Assembly (NCBI GenBank): GCA_022510745.1
Contig: JAFLSY010000007.1
Location: 62,001 to 126,000 of the forward strand
Direction: 5' to 3'
Length of the DNA: 64,000 nt
DNA from: Lachnospiraceae bacterium
Lineage (GTDB): Bacteria > Bacillota > Clostridia > Lachnospirales > Lachnospiraceae
The notes beneath the pieces are model-generated. The model was given only the letters and a program-made list of their open reading frames with translations, ran no database searches and had not been told where the DNA came from. Shown piece by piece: positions 24,689 to 33,283 of the stretch. The position numbers and the translations under genes were made by a program. Every line of letters starts with the position of its first letter. The stretch's first letter is position 1.

Positions 24689-25840
24689 TTAATCCGTTTC
24701 CGTATCTTCTTCCCCACCGGATACTCTCACTTGTATACCATTGACCTCCACCTGTTCATTTAGCTCGATCACCAGACATTTTCTGCCGTTTAATATTCTG
24801 GTCTGTACCAGATCCGTCCTCTCGGGATTCACCTTTACGACAACATCCGGCGTCTTGATTTCAAACTGTCTGGTATTGGCTAAATTCGTGGCCACAAACT
24901 GTGCGTCTTCCCCTGCAGCGGCCGTGTACATTTCCTCAAAGCCGGAAAGTTTCTCTTCCTCCACGCCGCTGTATTCCAAAAGCCGTTTTACCTCGGCCTT
25001 ATCCAACAGAACAGGCTCCGGCTCATCTTTTCTTTCCTCTATCATTTCATTGAGTTTTTCGTGGATGTTCTTCACGACCTCATATTCGCATTCTTCTCCC
25101 AGCGTCTCCTCCACAATGGCCTGAAAAGTTTCCTTCTGTCCTCCTGCAGACAGGGGAACCTGGCAGCCCAGTACCGACTCCACAAAATCAAAGCGCAGCT
25201 CCTCCGGCTTCGAAGCATAGTATAAGAGGCTGTGAATATCAGCGCTCCTATCCTGAAAAGCAGGGAATAAAAAGCCCACATCCGGCATATCCACAACTCT
25301 GTCGCAGACTCTGGTCCTAAAGCTGTTGCTCTCCTCGTCGTAAGCCAGACCCGGCTTACTCAGGGTAACGGGACAGATACAGCAGAGAATATGCTCATAG
25401 ACCTCGTCGGAAGCATCGAACATTTCCTCTCCGTCAGCCGCCTTGCCCGGCACGTCATATACGCCGTGAATCAGCAGTATCAGATAATTCTCTACCGAAT
25501 AATAGCTGGCAATGACCTTATCATAAAATTCTTCCAACAGATCATCGTCTTTAAGAGCCGATTGCCTAAGCTGCATCAAAAAGTTCTGCGTCCCTCCCGG
25601 GTCCTCGGTCTCCAAAGGGAATTCCATGTTGATCAGATTTTTACCGATGGTGCCCGATAAAGTCTTTTTAAATATATTGAAGTACTTGAAAATTTCTTCT
25701 TCCGGCAGGGAAAGAAAAGCCTCCTTTAATTCTGTCTTTTTATTCTTCTCCCCGTCCACATAACAGCCGCAGATCCGGGTGATCACACATCGATCCTGCG
25801 TAAACTGCTTTTTTATCTCCGCTATCTCTTTTTTATTCAT
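24689..25840 (-). CDS. DUF4317 family protein
   Basis: A 383-residue soluble protein. The start MNKKEIAEIKKQFTQDRCVI and the segments ICGCYVDGEKNK and GVYDVPGKAADG are characteristic of DUF4317, a family seen mainly in Clostridia with no known function. No catalytic motif or membrane segment is evident. The C-terminal part, from about 320, is basic then strand-rich (VVVKVNPERTDLVQTRILNG) and may be a nucleic-acid-binding domain, but this is speculative. It lies divergently from a two-component system and about 30 bp downstream of the CorC promoter region. Confidence 0.88.
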   Translation of the reverse strand: MNKKEIAEIKKQFTQDRCVITRICGCYVDGEKNKKTELKEAFLSLPEEEIFKYFNIFKKTLSGTIGKNLINMEFPLETEDPGGTQNFLMQLRQSALKDDDLLEEFYDKVIASYYSVENYLILLIHGVYDVPGKAADGEEMFDASDEVYEHILCCICPVTLSKPGLAYDEESNSFRTRVCDRVVDMPDVGFLFPAFQDRSADIHSLLYYASKPEELRFDFVESVLGCQVPLSAGGQKETFQAIVEETLGEECEYEVVKNIHEKLNEMIEERKDEPEPVLLDKAEVKRLLEYSGVEEEKLSGFEEMYTAAAGEDAQFVATNLANTRQFEIKTPDVVVKVNPERTDLVQTRILNGRKCLVIELNEQVEVNGIQVRVSGGEEDTETD

Positions 25841-25943
25841 ACTGTTAACCGGCCTTTCGTATGTTCTGTTTTTCTTTATCCGTCATGCATTTCTATGATA
25901 ACAATATCTTTTCTAAAAAACAAGCCTTGACGTTTTTTACTTA

Positions 25944-26018
25944 TTGTAAGCTTGCGCAAGATTGTAAGAACTTTGTAAGGATTTCCCTCTTTGCTTTGTA
26001 AGAATATCCCTATATAAT
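25944..26018 (+). promoter_or_regulatory. Promoter with four TTGTAAG repeats before the two-component system
   Basis: TTGTAAG occurs four times in the same orientation at 25944-25950, 25962-25968, 25973-25979 and 25996-26002. The second and third are 11 bp apart, the helical spacing typical of sites for PhoB/OmpR-type regulators. The -10 box TATAAT is at 26013-26018, with TTGCTT at 25991-25996 as a -35 16 bp upstream. The repeats therefore occupy the activator region and promoter, suggesting autoregulation by the encoded regulator. Confidence 0.7.
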
Positions 26019-26074
26019 AAATTTAAGATATATCTATGACATCTATGATGTCTATGTTACAAAGGATGGATTTT

Positions 26075-26773
26075 ATGGAAAATGCATGCATTCTGGTGGT
26101 GGATGACGATAAGGATATTGTATCCACCTTAAAGATCCAACTGGAAAAAGAGGGCTTTCGGGTTCTTTGTGCCTATGACGGAGAAGATGCATTACAGCTG
26201 TTAACTGCCGAAGATGTGCATTTGATCCTCTTGGATATCATGATGCCCAAACTGGACGGCTTTTCCGCCATTATGAAAATCAGGGAGCGGAGGAATCTGC
26301 CCATTCTGGTCATGTCTGCTAAATCCGAGGACTCGGATAAAATCTTGGGACTATCCATCGGTGCTGACGACTACATAACCAAGCCCTTTCATTCCAAAGA
26401 AGTCATCGCTCGGGTGAAAAGCCAGTTACGCCGTTACATGCAGCTGGGCGGTGTCTATTCCGCTGGGGACGAGGTAAGGATCGGCCGGCTGTGCTATAAC
26501 TTTTCGGCCCATATGCTGACCGTGGACGGTGCCCCCATAAAGCTGACTTCTACGGAAACGAAGATTATGGAACTGCTCATGCGCCATCCCGGACATATTT
26601 TTTCGGCCGACACCATTTACTCCCGCGTCTGGGGCGAACCGGTGGCTTACAACGGAGAAAATACCGTCATGGTACATATCAGGCGCATCCGTGAAAAAAT
26701 CGAGATCAATCCGAGTGAACCGGAGTATTTAAAGGTGGTGTGGGGAATTGGATATAAACTTGACAAAAAATGA
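26075..26773 (+). CDS. OmpR/PhoB-family response regulator
   Basis: A 232-residue response regulator. The receiver domain (about 4-118) has the acidic pair Asp10/Asp11, the phosphorylated Asp54 in LILLDIMMPKLDG and a lysine in DDYITKPF. The C-terminal winged helix (about 135-230) has LTSTETKIMELLMRHPG and VHIRRIREKIE, as in VanR and similar clostridial regulators. The ATG at 26075 is favoured because AAAGGATGG precedes it; earlier in-frame ATGs at 26036 onward lack such a site. The gene overlaps the sensor kinase gene by 26 bp. Confidence 0.95.
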   Translation: MENACILVVDDDKDIVSTLKIQLEKEGFRVLCAYDGEDALQLLTAEDVHLILLDIMMPKLDGFSAIMKIRERRNLPILVMSAKSEDSDKILGLSIGADDYITKPFHSKEVIARVKSQLRRYMQLGGVYSAGDEVRIGRLCYNFSAHMLTVDGAPIKLTSTETKIMELLMRHPGHIFSADTIYSRVWGEPVAYNGENTVMVHIRRIREKIEINPSEPEYLKVVWGIGYKLDKK

Positions 26774-28805
26774 AAAAAATAATATGTTTGGAAAAATATT
26801 GGCTTTTTTAAACAGGGCATTTTTTCTGGCTGCACTTTTAACAACCGTCATTCTCAGCTTTGCTGCTAAACAGGTGCTGCTTACAGCCTCAGACATCGGC
26901 TTAAAAATCTTTTCCGGAGATTTGATTTATCTGCCGGAATTTAAGGATTATATGGTCGATCTTACAGATAATCTTCTTTGGGGCTATGTGGGTTTAGAGG
27001 AAGAAACCTTATCCGAACAAGATTCCTTAAAATTTAAAAGACGCTTTCAACAGAACCTCAGTTTAAGCAACCATGATGTAATCTACTATATTGAGGCTCC
27101 TGACGAGGATGTTCATACCAATCATTTGCAGATTAAGGAAAATGAGGCAGGAGAATTACAGTTACCTTCAGACTATCAAACCTATTATTATTGGAACGGT
27201 TTCAATGAACAGGATGTTAATTATATTTCCGATATAACCGGTCAGGCATTTAATCGGGACAGATTATCTGAAACCAGATTTATTTTGGGCCTGCGCCGGA
27301 ATCCTCACTATTGGGGATCCTTTATGTATAATCTGTACGCTAAGGCTCAATGCTACCGTGTTGTGCTGATTTACTTGATTGTAAGCCTGTCTGTCACACT
27401 GATCCTCGGACTGCTTTGTCTGGTGAACAGAAAGTATGCCGGGGGAGCGAGAGCCACCTATGGTACCTTCACAAAAAAGATCTGGCTGGAAGCCAAACTG
27501 CTTTTATTAGGATTTGCCTTATGGGGCCTCTATTCCGGCTATTACTGGTGGCTGAACCTAGAAACGATCGATCTCATTTGGTCGGACTTTAGATGGATAC
27601 AACTGCCCTCCGGTCTGCTCTTCTATCTCCTCTATGCAGATCTGCGGGAGAACAAATCTGCTGTTTTTACCAATTCCTTTCCTGTAGAACTGTTCCACTT
27701 CAGGAAGGAATACCTGCGGAGCGAGCACTGGTACCGCAGAATTATGCGGCAATGCTCTGTCCTGCTGGTTTCCGCCATCCTATGCGCCGGTATGGGCTTT
27801 TATCCGCTTACCTACAGTGTGTCTATATTGTATCCGATAGCGCGTTCTTTCCGGCCCCGACTTTCACTTATTTTCTTGGGCTGCCTATTGGCTGGCGTTT
27901 CCATATGTCTGTTTGCGGTTTACCTGCGTATCAGGAATTTTACCAAAGACGCCAAAGCTGTTATGGACCGGCTTTCCGATCTGCAGCCGGGTACTCCCAC
28001 AGAACTGCTTAAGCTTTCCGAAAATTCACCTCTGCAGGAAACTGCGGAAAACATTAACCGACTGGAATCCGATATTGAAAGTGCCGTGGAGCAAAGAAAC
28101 CGCTCCAACAAGCTGCGTATGGAATTGATCACCAATGTATCCCACGATTTAAAGACGCCCCTTACCTCCATCATCAACTATGCGGATTTACTCTGCGAGG
28201 AGAATTTGCCGGAGCCTGCTGCCGACTATGCAATTTCTCTGCGAAATAAATCCTATCGCCTTAAGAATATGGTGCAGGACGTATTTGAGCTTTCCAAAGC
28301 GACCAGCGGCAATCTGCGGATAGAAAAACAGCCTCTGGATCTGGCAAAATTAATCCGCCAGACTCTGGCGGATATGGATGAACGTATTGAGGAAAGCAGT
28401 CTGACATTTAAAACCGTGATAGAAACGCCCGTTATGATCATGGCGGATGGGGAAAAACTCTACCGGGTATTCCAGAACTTATTTATAAACGCCCTGCAGT
28501 ATTCTTTAGAGAATTCCAGAGTACATGTACTGCTTTCCGTGGAAGAAGGCATAGCTCATGCTAAGATCAAGAATACTTCCAGAGAAGAGATAAATTTTGA
28601 TCCACACGATATTATGGAACGCTTCGTCCGTGCGGATACCTCCCGCACTACGGAAGGCAGCGGACTGGGGCTGTCCATCGTACAGAGTTTTACCGAAGCC
28701 TGCGGCGGCACATTCTCCATTGATTTGGACGCGGATATGTTCACCGCCTGCGTCAGCTTCCCCCTTACCGAAGTAACTTTGCCGGAAGACGGCGCCTCCC
28801 TTTAA
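26748..28805 (+). CDS. Membrane sensor histidine kinase
   Basis: About 685 residues. Transmembrane segments are visible at about 18-40, 205-226, 248-268, 334-358 and 371-393, with an extracellular sensor region between the first two (about 45-200). After a HAMP-like linker comes the dimerisation domain with the phosphorylated His466 in NVSHDLKTPLTSI, then an ATP-binding domain with N and G boxes (VFQNLFINALQYS, GSGLGLSIV). The large multi-helix core is unusual compared with a plain VanS layout. The TTG at 26748 overlaps the regulator by 26 bp; an ATG at 26784 is an alternative start. The signal is unknown. Confidence 0.93.
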   Translation: MDINLTKNEKNNMFGKILAFLNRAFFLAALLTTVILSFAAKQVLLTASDIGLKIFSGDLIYLPEFKDYMVDLTDNLLWGYVGLEEETLSEQDSLKFKRRFQQNLSLSNHDVIYYIEAPDEDVHTNHLQIKENEAGELQLPSDYQTYYYWNGFNEQDVNYISDITGQAFNRDRLSETRFILGLRRNPHYWGSFMYNLYAKAQCYRVVLIYLIVSLSVTLILGLLCLVNRKYAGGARATYGTFTKKIWLEAKLLLLGFALWGLYSGYYWWLNLETIDLIWSDFRWIQLPSGLLFYLLYADLRENKSAVFTNSFPVELFHFRKEYLRSEHWYRRIMRQCSVLLVSAILCAGMGFYPLTYSVSILYPIARSFRPRLSLIFLGCLLAGVSICLFAVYLRIRNFTKDAKAVMDRLSDLQPGTPTELLKLSENSPLQETAENINRLESDIESAVEQRNRSNKLRMELITNVSHDLKTPLTSIINYADLLCEENLPEPAADYAISLRNKSYRLKNMVQDVFELSKATSGNLRIEKQPLDLAKLIRQTLADMDERIEESSLTFKTVIETPVMIMADGEKLYRVFQNLFINALQYSLENSRVHVLLSVEEGIAHAKIKNTSREEINFDPHDIMERFVRADTSRTTEGSGLGLSIVQSFTEACGGTFSIDLDADMFTACVSFPLTEVTLPEDGASL

Positions 28806-28813
28806 AGCCATGC

Positions 28814-29767
28814 TTACAGCCTCAGGCCTTTATCCTCCTGACAACCCAGCATGATATTTAAGCACTGTATGGCGGCGCCGGAGGCGCCTTTCCCAAGATT
28901 GTCAAACCGGGAGGATACCAAGAGTCTGTCCTCGCATCCGGTCACAAATATCTCCATTCCGTCCCAGCCGCTCTTTACATTGGAACCTAAAAAGCTGCGG
29001 GTTTCCGCTTCTGCACCGAAGGGATTGACGGTAATGAATTTTTCACCTGCATAGTATTCGGCAAAGAATGCCTGCAATTCCTGCGGTGTCAGCCGCTTTG
29101 TAAGGAGCTCTGCATATAAGGGCAGGGATACCAGCATACCGCTGTAATAATCACATACAATGGGTGAAAACAACGGTTCCTTATTCAGTCCCGTAATGGC
29201 CTTCATCTCCTTTAGATGCTTGTGTTGCTGGCTTAAAGCATATTCTCTGGGCGAATCCAGCTCAGGAATCCGCTCCGCAGCCTCATATTCCGCAATCATC
29301 TTTTTGCCGCCGCCACTGTAGCCGGACATGGCAAAGGCGGCTACGGGATAGTCCGCAGGCAGAATGCCGGATTTAACAAGAGGATATACAAGTGCGATCA
29401 GGCCCGAAGCATAACAGCCCGGTACCGCTACACGCCTTCCCGTCTTAATGGCATTACGAAACTCCGGAGACAACTCCGGAAACCCATAGGCCCATCCGCT
29501 TTCCGTTCTATGCGCGGTAGAGGCATCAATGATCCTCACCTTATCGTTTTCGATCAGTTCTACGGCCTCTCTGGATGCTGCATCCGGCAGGCATAAAAAG
29601 GTAATATCCGAGGCATTGATGAGCTTTTTCCTTTCCTCCGTATCCTTCCGCAGTTCGGGCGCTATGGACAAAAGCTCCACATCGTCCCTGTCCTGAAAAC
29701 GTTCATTGATGCGTAGTCCCGTGGTTCCTTCGCTGCCGTCTATAAAAATCTTTACTTTTTCACTCAT
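28814..29767 (-). CDS. argC: N-acetyl-gamma-glutamyl-phosphate reductase (type 2)
   Basis: A 317-residue enzyme of arginine biosynthesis that reduces N-acetylglutamyl phosphate to the semialdehyde with NADPH. The nucleotide-binding start FIDGSEGTTGLRI and the catalytic Cys118 in VAVPGCYASGLIAL are present, and the length and overall pattern fit the shorter type 2 ArgC group. It overlaps the DHFR gene by 4 bp (ATGA), an unusual partner, and no other arginine gene is nearby. It is convergent with the sensor kinase gene. Confidence 0.95.
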   Translation of the reverse strand: MSEKVKIFIDGSEGTTGLRINERFQDRDDVELLSIAPELRKDTEERKKLINASDITFLCLPDAASREAVELIENDKVRIIDASTAHRTESGWAYGFPELSPEFRNAIKTGRRVAVPGCYASGLIALVYPLVKSGILPADYPVAAFAMSGYSGGGKKMIAEYEAAERIPELDSPREYALSQQHKHLKEMKAITGLNKEPLFSPIVCDYYSGMLVSLPLYAELLTKRLTPQELQAFFAEYYAGEKFITVNPFGAEAETRSFLGSNVKSGWDGMEIFVTGCEDRLLVSSRFDNLGKGASGAAIQCLNIMLGCQEDKGLRL

Positions 29768-30252
29768 AACGTATCCTTTCTGGTATAGGTCACATAGGTA
29801 AAAGGAATCTCACCCTCGACCCGCTCATCCACTGTTTTCACGTAATCATCTGTATCAAATTCAGGGAAGAAAGTATCTCCTTCCACCTCGGTTTCCACTT
29901 CCGTAATATACAGCTTTTCAGCCAGTGCAATGCCTTCTTTATAAAGTCCCGCACCGCCGGATATGTAGATATTTTTACCCGGCTGTAATTCTTTCGCTAA
30001 TGCAATGGCTTCCTGCAGGGAGGTTGCGGTAGTGCTGTTTTCTTCTTCAAAGCTGGCCGTATTTGAAACCACCACCGTGAAGCGGTTCGGCAGGGGATGC
30101 CCGATTTCTTCATAAGATTTACGTCCCATCACCACCACATTTCCCGTAGTGAGTTCTCTGAATCTGCGCTGCTCGCCTTTGATTCTCCAGGGAATCCGTC
30201 CTTTATTTCCAATGACTCTGTTTTTGGCATAGGCCACGATCAATGCTATCAT
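29764..30252 (-). CDS. folA: Dihydrofolate reductase
   Basis: A 162-residue DHFR that makes tetrahydrofolate for thymidylate and purine synthesis. Landmarks are LIVAYAKNRVIGNKGRIPW at the N-terminus, the acidic active-site residue Glu27 (Asp in many species) and VVMGRKSYEEIG, then ISGGAGLY. Glu27 is a known variant in Gram-positive enzymes. The gene is the first of a two-gene operon with argC (ATGA overlap). No thyA lies nearby. The promoter is probably within 30253-30330, but I see no clear consensus there on the minus strand. Confidence 0.95.
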   Translation of the reverse strand: MIALIVAYAKNRVIGNKGRIPWRIKGEQRRFRELTTGNVVVMGRKSYEEIGHPLPNRFTVVVSNTASFEEENSTTATSLQEAIALAKELQPGKNIYISGGAGLYKEGIALAEKLYITEVETEVEGDTFFPEFDTDDYVKTVDERVEGEIPFTYVTYTRKDTL

Positions 30253-30294
30253 AGTTTCTTTTATCCTTAATATGTTTTAAATTTTGTTAATTTA

Positions 30295-30325
30295 TTGTTG
30301 AATCATCAATATATTATGGTATAAT
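30295..30325 (+). promoter_or_regulatory. Putative promoter of the small hydrophobic peptide gene
   Basis: TATAAT at 30320-30325 with TTGAAT at 30298-30303 (16-bp spacing) or TTGTTG at 30295-30300 (19 bp). The start site would be near 30332, inside the small reading frame, which suggests either a later start codon or a decayed gene. Confidence 0.5.
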
Positions 30326-30423
30326 ATATTTGGGTTCTTGATAGTCTAATTGCAGTTATTGGTTTAGTCCTTACTGCTTTCGGTCTCGGTTATACAATGG
30401 GAAGTAATAAGTCGCAAAAATAG
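30325..30423 (+). pseudogene. Small hydrophobic peptide, candidate type I toxin remnant
   Basis: An open frame of 32 codons ending at TAG (30421-30423) encodes a hydrophobic peptide, LDSLIAVIGLVLTAFGLGYT, followed by a polar tail (MGSNKSQK). This shape, with a terminator right after the stop, resembles the short membrane toxins (TxpA/Fst/holin-like) common in Firmicutes. No ATG, GTG or TTG opens the frame, and the only ATG (30397) is too late, so the 5' part seems lost or an ATT is used. A divergent-strand RNA gene faces it and overlaps its end. Confidence 0.45.
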
Positions 30424-30457
30424 CCGCCCCAGCCCCGTAAACTGAGCGGCTATTTTT
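30416..30457. terminator. Bidirectional intrinsic terminator shared by peptide gene and antisense RNA
   Basis: A perfect 12-bp inverted repeat (30416-30427 and 30446-30457) with an 18-nt loop. Each arm ends in five T residues on its own strand, so it can terminate transcription in both directions. Confidence 0.88.
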
Positions 30458-30505
30458 ACTAATCATTTTATCGGGACTAACCGTCTATCGGTAACACCCT
30501 TTCTA
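30416..30505 (-). ncRNA. Candidate antisense antitoxin RNA, about 90 nt
   Basis: A consensus promoter at 30512-30540 on the minus strand would start transcription near 30505, and the terminator at 30416-30457 would end it after about 90 nt. The RNA contains no reading frame and is complementary to the 3' end of the facing peptide gene, the arrangement of TxpA/RatA-type antitoxin RNAs. An alternative is that the promoter feeds the DHFR operon and the hairpin is an attenuator. Confidence 0.5.
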
Positions 30506-30511
30506 TTGAGT

Positions 30512-30540
30512 ATAGTATCATTTTTAGATATACGTGTCAA
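30512..30540 (-). promoter_or_regulatory. Strong SigA promoter of the antisense RNA
   Basis: On the minus strand TTGACA (30535-30540) and TACTAT (30512-30517) are exactly 17 bp apart. It lies 14 bp after the stop of the ABC permease gene, so it does not serve that operon. Confidence 0.8.
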
Positions 30541-30553
30541 TGGTTGATTGATA

Positions 30554-31339
30554 CTAAGTAATATCCTTTCTCTCATACTCCCAATAGGCCGCCACGATCC
30601 CAATTACCATATACAGCATCCCGGGCAGTACCAGCGCAGCGTCCAAACTGCCATTTGCTACAATGTCCGCACCCTCGGCATAGCCAAAAGGTGTGATATA
30701 TTTTAAAAATTCCGCACCATCAGAAATATTTGCGATCAAATTCAAGAAGTACATCATAATCGCAATCCCCAGTCCGATTCCCAGACTGCCCCGGCGTAAA
30801 AATGCCGAGATTCCAAAGCAGATGCCGGCAAGCTCTAATTGCAGCAGAAAATACGCCAGATGAAGCATAGCAATTTCCTTCCATGGAATTTCCTCTCCAA
30901 TCATAGCAACGGAAATAACAGACACTCCAAATATAATAGCGTTCAGGATGAAAATCTGAAGCAGAACTGCTGCCAGTTTCTCTGTAACAACCCGTCTTCT
31001 TCTGACAGGATGCGTCAACAAAAATTCTGCCGTATGGTCTTTTTCTTCTTTGGCAAGTACACCCACTGCAAGGAGTGCGGCAAAGAACGCACCGCCCAGC
31101 CCCAGGATATTCCCACATTCCACAGCATAAAAACCAATCAGTGTACCAAAATTCAGTCTATCCATCCCAAAGGCCTCCGTAAAGGATCCCATGGAACTGA
31201 ACATTTCACTTACGCCATCCATTTCTCCTTTCATCTCCGGAAACAAAAATACACAGATAGCAAACAAAAAACCGATGGCGGCTGTCCATATGGCAAGGGT
31301 TCTGCTGCCCTGCCTCAATTCATGTTTTACAAGTGTCAT
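30554..31339 (-). CDS. ABC-2 type transporter permease
   Basis: A 261-residue membrane protein with six hydrophobic segments (for example about 17-35, 80-102, 125-147, 155-178, 185-205 and 232-250), the layout of ABC-2 permeases. It overlaps the ATPase gene upstream by 4 bp and so forms the exporter with it. The cytoplasmic loop VLAKEEKDHTAEFLLTHPVR is the usual coupling region of this subgroup. Substrates of such exporters in Clostridia include antimicrobial peptides and drugs; the control by a TetR protein fits a detoxification role. Confidence 0.9.
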   Translation of the reverse strand: MTLVKHELRQGSRTLAIWTAAIGFLFAICVFLFPEMKGEMDGVSEMFSSMGSFTEAFGMDRLNFGTLIGFYAVECGNILGLGGAFFAALLAVGVLAKEEKDHTAEFLLTHPVRRRRVVTEKLAAVLLQIFILNAIIFGVSVISVAMIGEEIPWKEIAMLHLAYFLLQLELAGICFGISAFLRRGSLGIGLGIAIMMYFLNLIANISDGAEFLKYITPFGYAEGADIVANGSLDAALVLPGMLYMVIGIVAAYWEYERKDIT

Positions 31340-32217
31340 TCTGCCACACCCCCATCCGTGTAATAATGCATGAAGATTTCTTCCAAATCCGGCTCCGCCA
31401 CGGACAGATCATAAATCTGTCCTGTGGATAGGCACTGCACCAATTCATTCATATCCCCACTGTAGAGGAAACTGCATCCGCCGTCTATAACGTGCCGGTC
31501 CTTTATGCCCGCAAGCTGCTCCAGCTTTACATCTCCATAAACAGTAATCCGTTTCGCTGAAGTTTTCGCCAGATCTTCCACACTGCCGCAGGCAATCAGC
31601 CTCCCCTCACGGATAATGGCCGCTCTCCCACAGTTTCGCTGTACCTCCGAAAGAATATGTGAGGACAGAAAAATGGTGGTTCCTGCCTGATGGCGTTCCT
31701 GCAGAATGGAAAAGAACTCTTTCTGCATCAACGGATCCAGCCCGCTGGTGGGCTCATCCAATACCAACAGCTTCGGACTATGTTGAAGTGCACAGACTAT
31801 ACCGACCTTTTTCCTGTTACCAAAGGACAGTTCCTCCACTTTTTTATCGGTATCCAGCTGTAACCGTTCACACAGGATTTTGGTCTCCTCCCTGCAATCC
31901 TTTTTCCGCACATCTGCAGACAGCTTCAATATCTGATGCACTCGCATACCAGAATAAAATATTGCTTCCGCCGGCAGATAACCCACATCCGCCAGAATAG
32001 ATTCTTTCTCTTTGACAACATCCTTGCCAAATATCACGGCACTGCCTCCGGTAGGCTTGAGCAGTCCTAGTAAGGTACGGATGGTGGTGGACTTACCTGC
32101 ACCGTTAGGACCTATAAAACCGAAAAACTCCCCTTCCGCAACCGTAAGATCCAAATCCACGATGCCTCTGGCCTTGCCGTAGTATTTGGTTAGATTAGTT
32201 ATTTTAATTGCATCCAT
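31336..32217 (-). CDS. ABC transporter ATP-binding protein
   Basis: A 293-residue ATPase. Walker A GPNGAGKST is at about residues 36-44, the signature is a variant LSFGNRKKV (normally LSGGQ), and Walker B with the catalytic glutamate is LLVLDEPTSGLD. A C-terminal extension of about 80 residues matches drug/peptide exporter ATPases of the CcmA/BcrA type. It follows the TetR gene after one base and overlaps the permease gene by 4 bp, so the three form one operon. Confidence 0.95.
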   Translation of the reverse strand: MDAIKITNLTKYYGKARGIVDLDLTVAEGEFFGFIGPNGAGKSTTIRTLLGLLKPTGGSAVIFGKDVVKEKESILADVGYLPAEAIFYSGMRVHQILKLSADVRKKDCREETKILCERLQLDTDKKVEELSFGNRKKVGIVCALQHSPKLLVLDEPTSGLDPLMQKEFFSILQERHQAGTTIFLSSHILSEVQRNCGRAAIIREGRLIACGSVEDLAKTSAKRITVYGDVKLEQLAGIKDRHVIDGGCSFLYSGDMNELVQCLSTGQIYDLSVAEPDLEEIFMHYYTDGGVAE

Positions 32218-32218
32218 A

Positions 32219-32833
32219 TCATTCCTCTTTCCTTAAGTATATACTTTTCCAGAATGCTATCAATCTGGCAAAGTCCTGCTCCATCTTTTCCACATCTATA
32301 TCGCCGTGCTGTGCCTTTTCCCAAAGATAACCCTCGCCAGCCCAGTACATATCCTGATACATCATCTGCAGATCCAGTCCCGGAACAAACTGCTCAGGAT
32401 CTAGATTTAATACTCCCGCCATAGCTTGATAGGAACCGTATTTTATAATATATCCTTTTACATCGTCACATACCGCCTCATCTTTTTCATAATAAGCCTT
32501 GATCACAAAAGTACCCATATCAGGATACTGTTTCATGAGATGAACCTTGGCCTGTAATCCTCGATACATCGCTTCAAACAGATCCCCTTGTTCGTAACAT
32601 TGATACTTTTGCAGATACTCTATGGTGGTCTGCACACAGGTCTCTAACAAAAACAGATACAACTCCCTCTTATTGTGAAAATAATGGAATAACAGAGATT
32701 TACTGATTCCCGCCGCATCCGCAATCTCACTCATGGGACTTTTCTTATAGGAGTTTTGGGAGAATATCCGATAACCCGCATTGATAATTGCCCGCTGCTT
32801 TTCTGCCGACAGGGTATAAAATTTTTCATTCAT
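32219..32833 (-). CDS. TetR-family transcriptional regulator
   Basis: A 204-residue regulator. The N-terminal helix-turn-helix (about 25-50) contains AAGISKSLLFHYFHNKRELY, a strong TetR signature. The C-terminal ligand domain is divergent and contains many Tyr and Trp residues, as in drug-sensing members. It is the first gene of the ABC exporter operon, so it probably represses its own operon. A TATAAT -10 lies just upstream on the minus strand (about 32869-32874), partly overlapped by GGTCAACGGCG. Confidence 0.92.
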   Translation of the reverse strand: MNEKFYTLSAEKQRAIINAGYRIFSQNSYKKSPMSEIADAAGISKSLLFHYFHNKRELYLFLLETCVQTTIEYLQKYQCYEQGDLFEAMYRGLQAKVHLMKQYPDMGTFVIKAYYEKDEAVCDDVKGYIIKYGSYQAMAGVLNLDPEQFVPGLDLQMMYQDMYWAGEGYLWEKAQHGDIDVEKMEQDFARLIAFWKSIYLRKEE

Positions 32834-32918
32834 CGAGTTACCTCCCTTAACTGTTCCTATTAATTACCATTATACGCCGTTGACCGTTTTTGAGAAGACC
32901 CTAAAACTCTATGAAATA

Positions 32919-32947
32919 CCCCTGTTGTCAGTGTCCAACAACAGGGG
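32919..32947 (-). terminator. Hairpin after the DUF2442 gene
   Basis: A perfect 10-bp inverted repeat (32919-32928 and 32938-32947) with a 9-nt loop lies 48 bp downstream of the DUF2442 stop. On the minus strand it is followed by only TATTTC, so termination would be weak. Confidence 0.55.
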
Positions 32948-32995
32948 AAACTTTAGTTTCGTATAATCTGCAGCCTTCTAAGGTGATTTATTGTT

Positions 32996-33271
32996 TTATG
33001 CAATCTGTTCCTTTACAAAGGGTAATTCATACAATGTATCGGGATCAATATCCAAGCATGTTGTGTTATCCCAATTTCCGTCAATATCCCACGCAAGTGT
33101 ATCATTCATAACAGTACATCTGTCCATAAATATTTCTATATCTTTTAAACAGCAAAATGCCTCTTTCTCAATCATATTTGACATATCATAACGCACAATT
33201 TTGCCATCCTCAAAGTAAACATATACCGAATAATCTCGCATTGGCACAACCTGTACGACTTTTGGAAACAT
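32996..33271 (-). CDS. DUF2442 domain protein
   Basis: A 91-residue protein. The pattern YSVYVYFEDGKIVRYDMSNM and the later DTLAWDIDGNWDNTTCLDID are typical of DUF2442, a small family without known enzymatic activity, with the C-terminal DPDTLYE as landmark. It starts 12 bp after a DUF4160 gene, its frequent neighbour. The pair is often proposed as a toxin-antitoxin-like or phage-associated module, but no function is established. GGAGGCG lies upstream of the ATG. Confidence 0.88.
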   Translation of the reverse strand: MFPKVVQVVPMRDYSVYVYFEDGKIVRYDMSNMIEKEAFCCLKDIEIFMDRCTVMNDTLAWDIDGNWDNTTCLDIDPDTLYELPFVKEQIA

Positions 33272-33283
33272 ACAATCGCCTCC

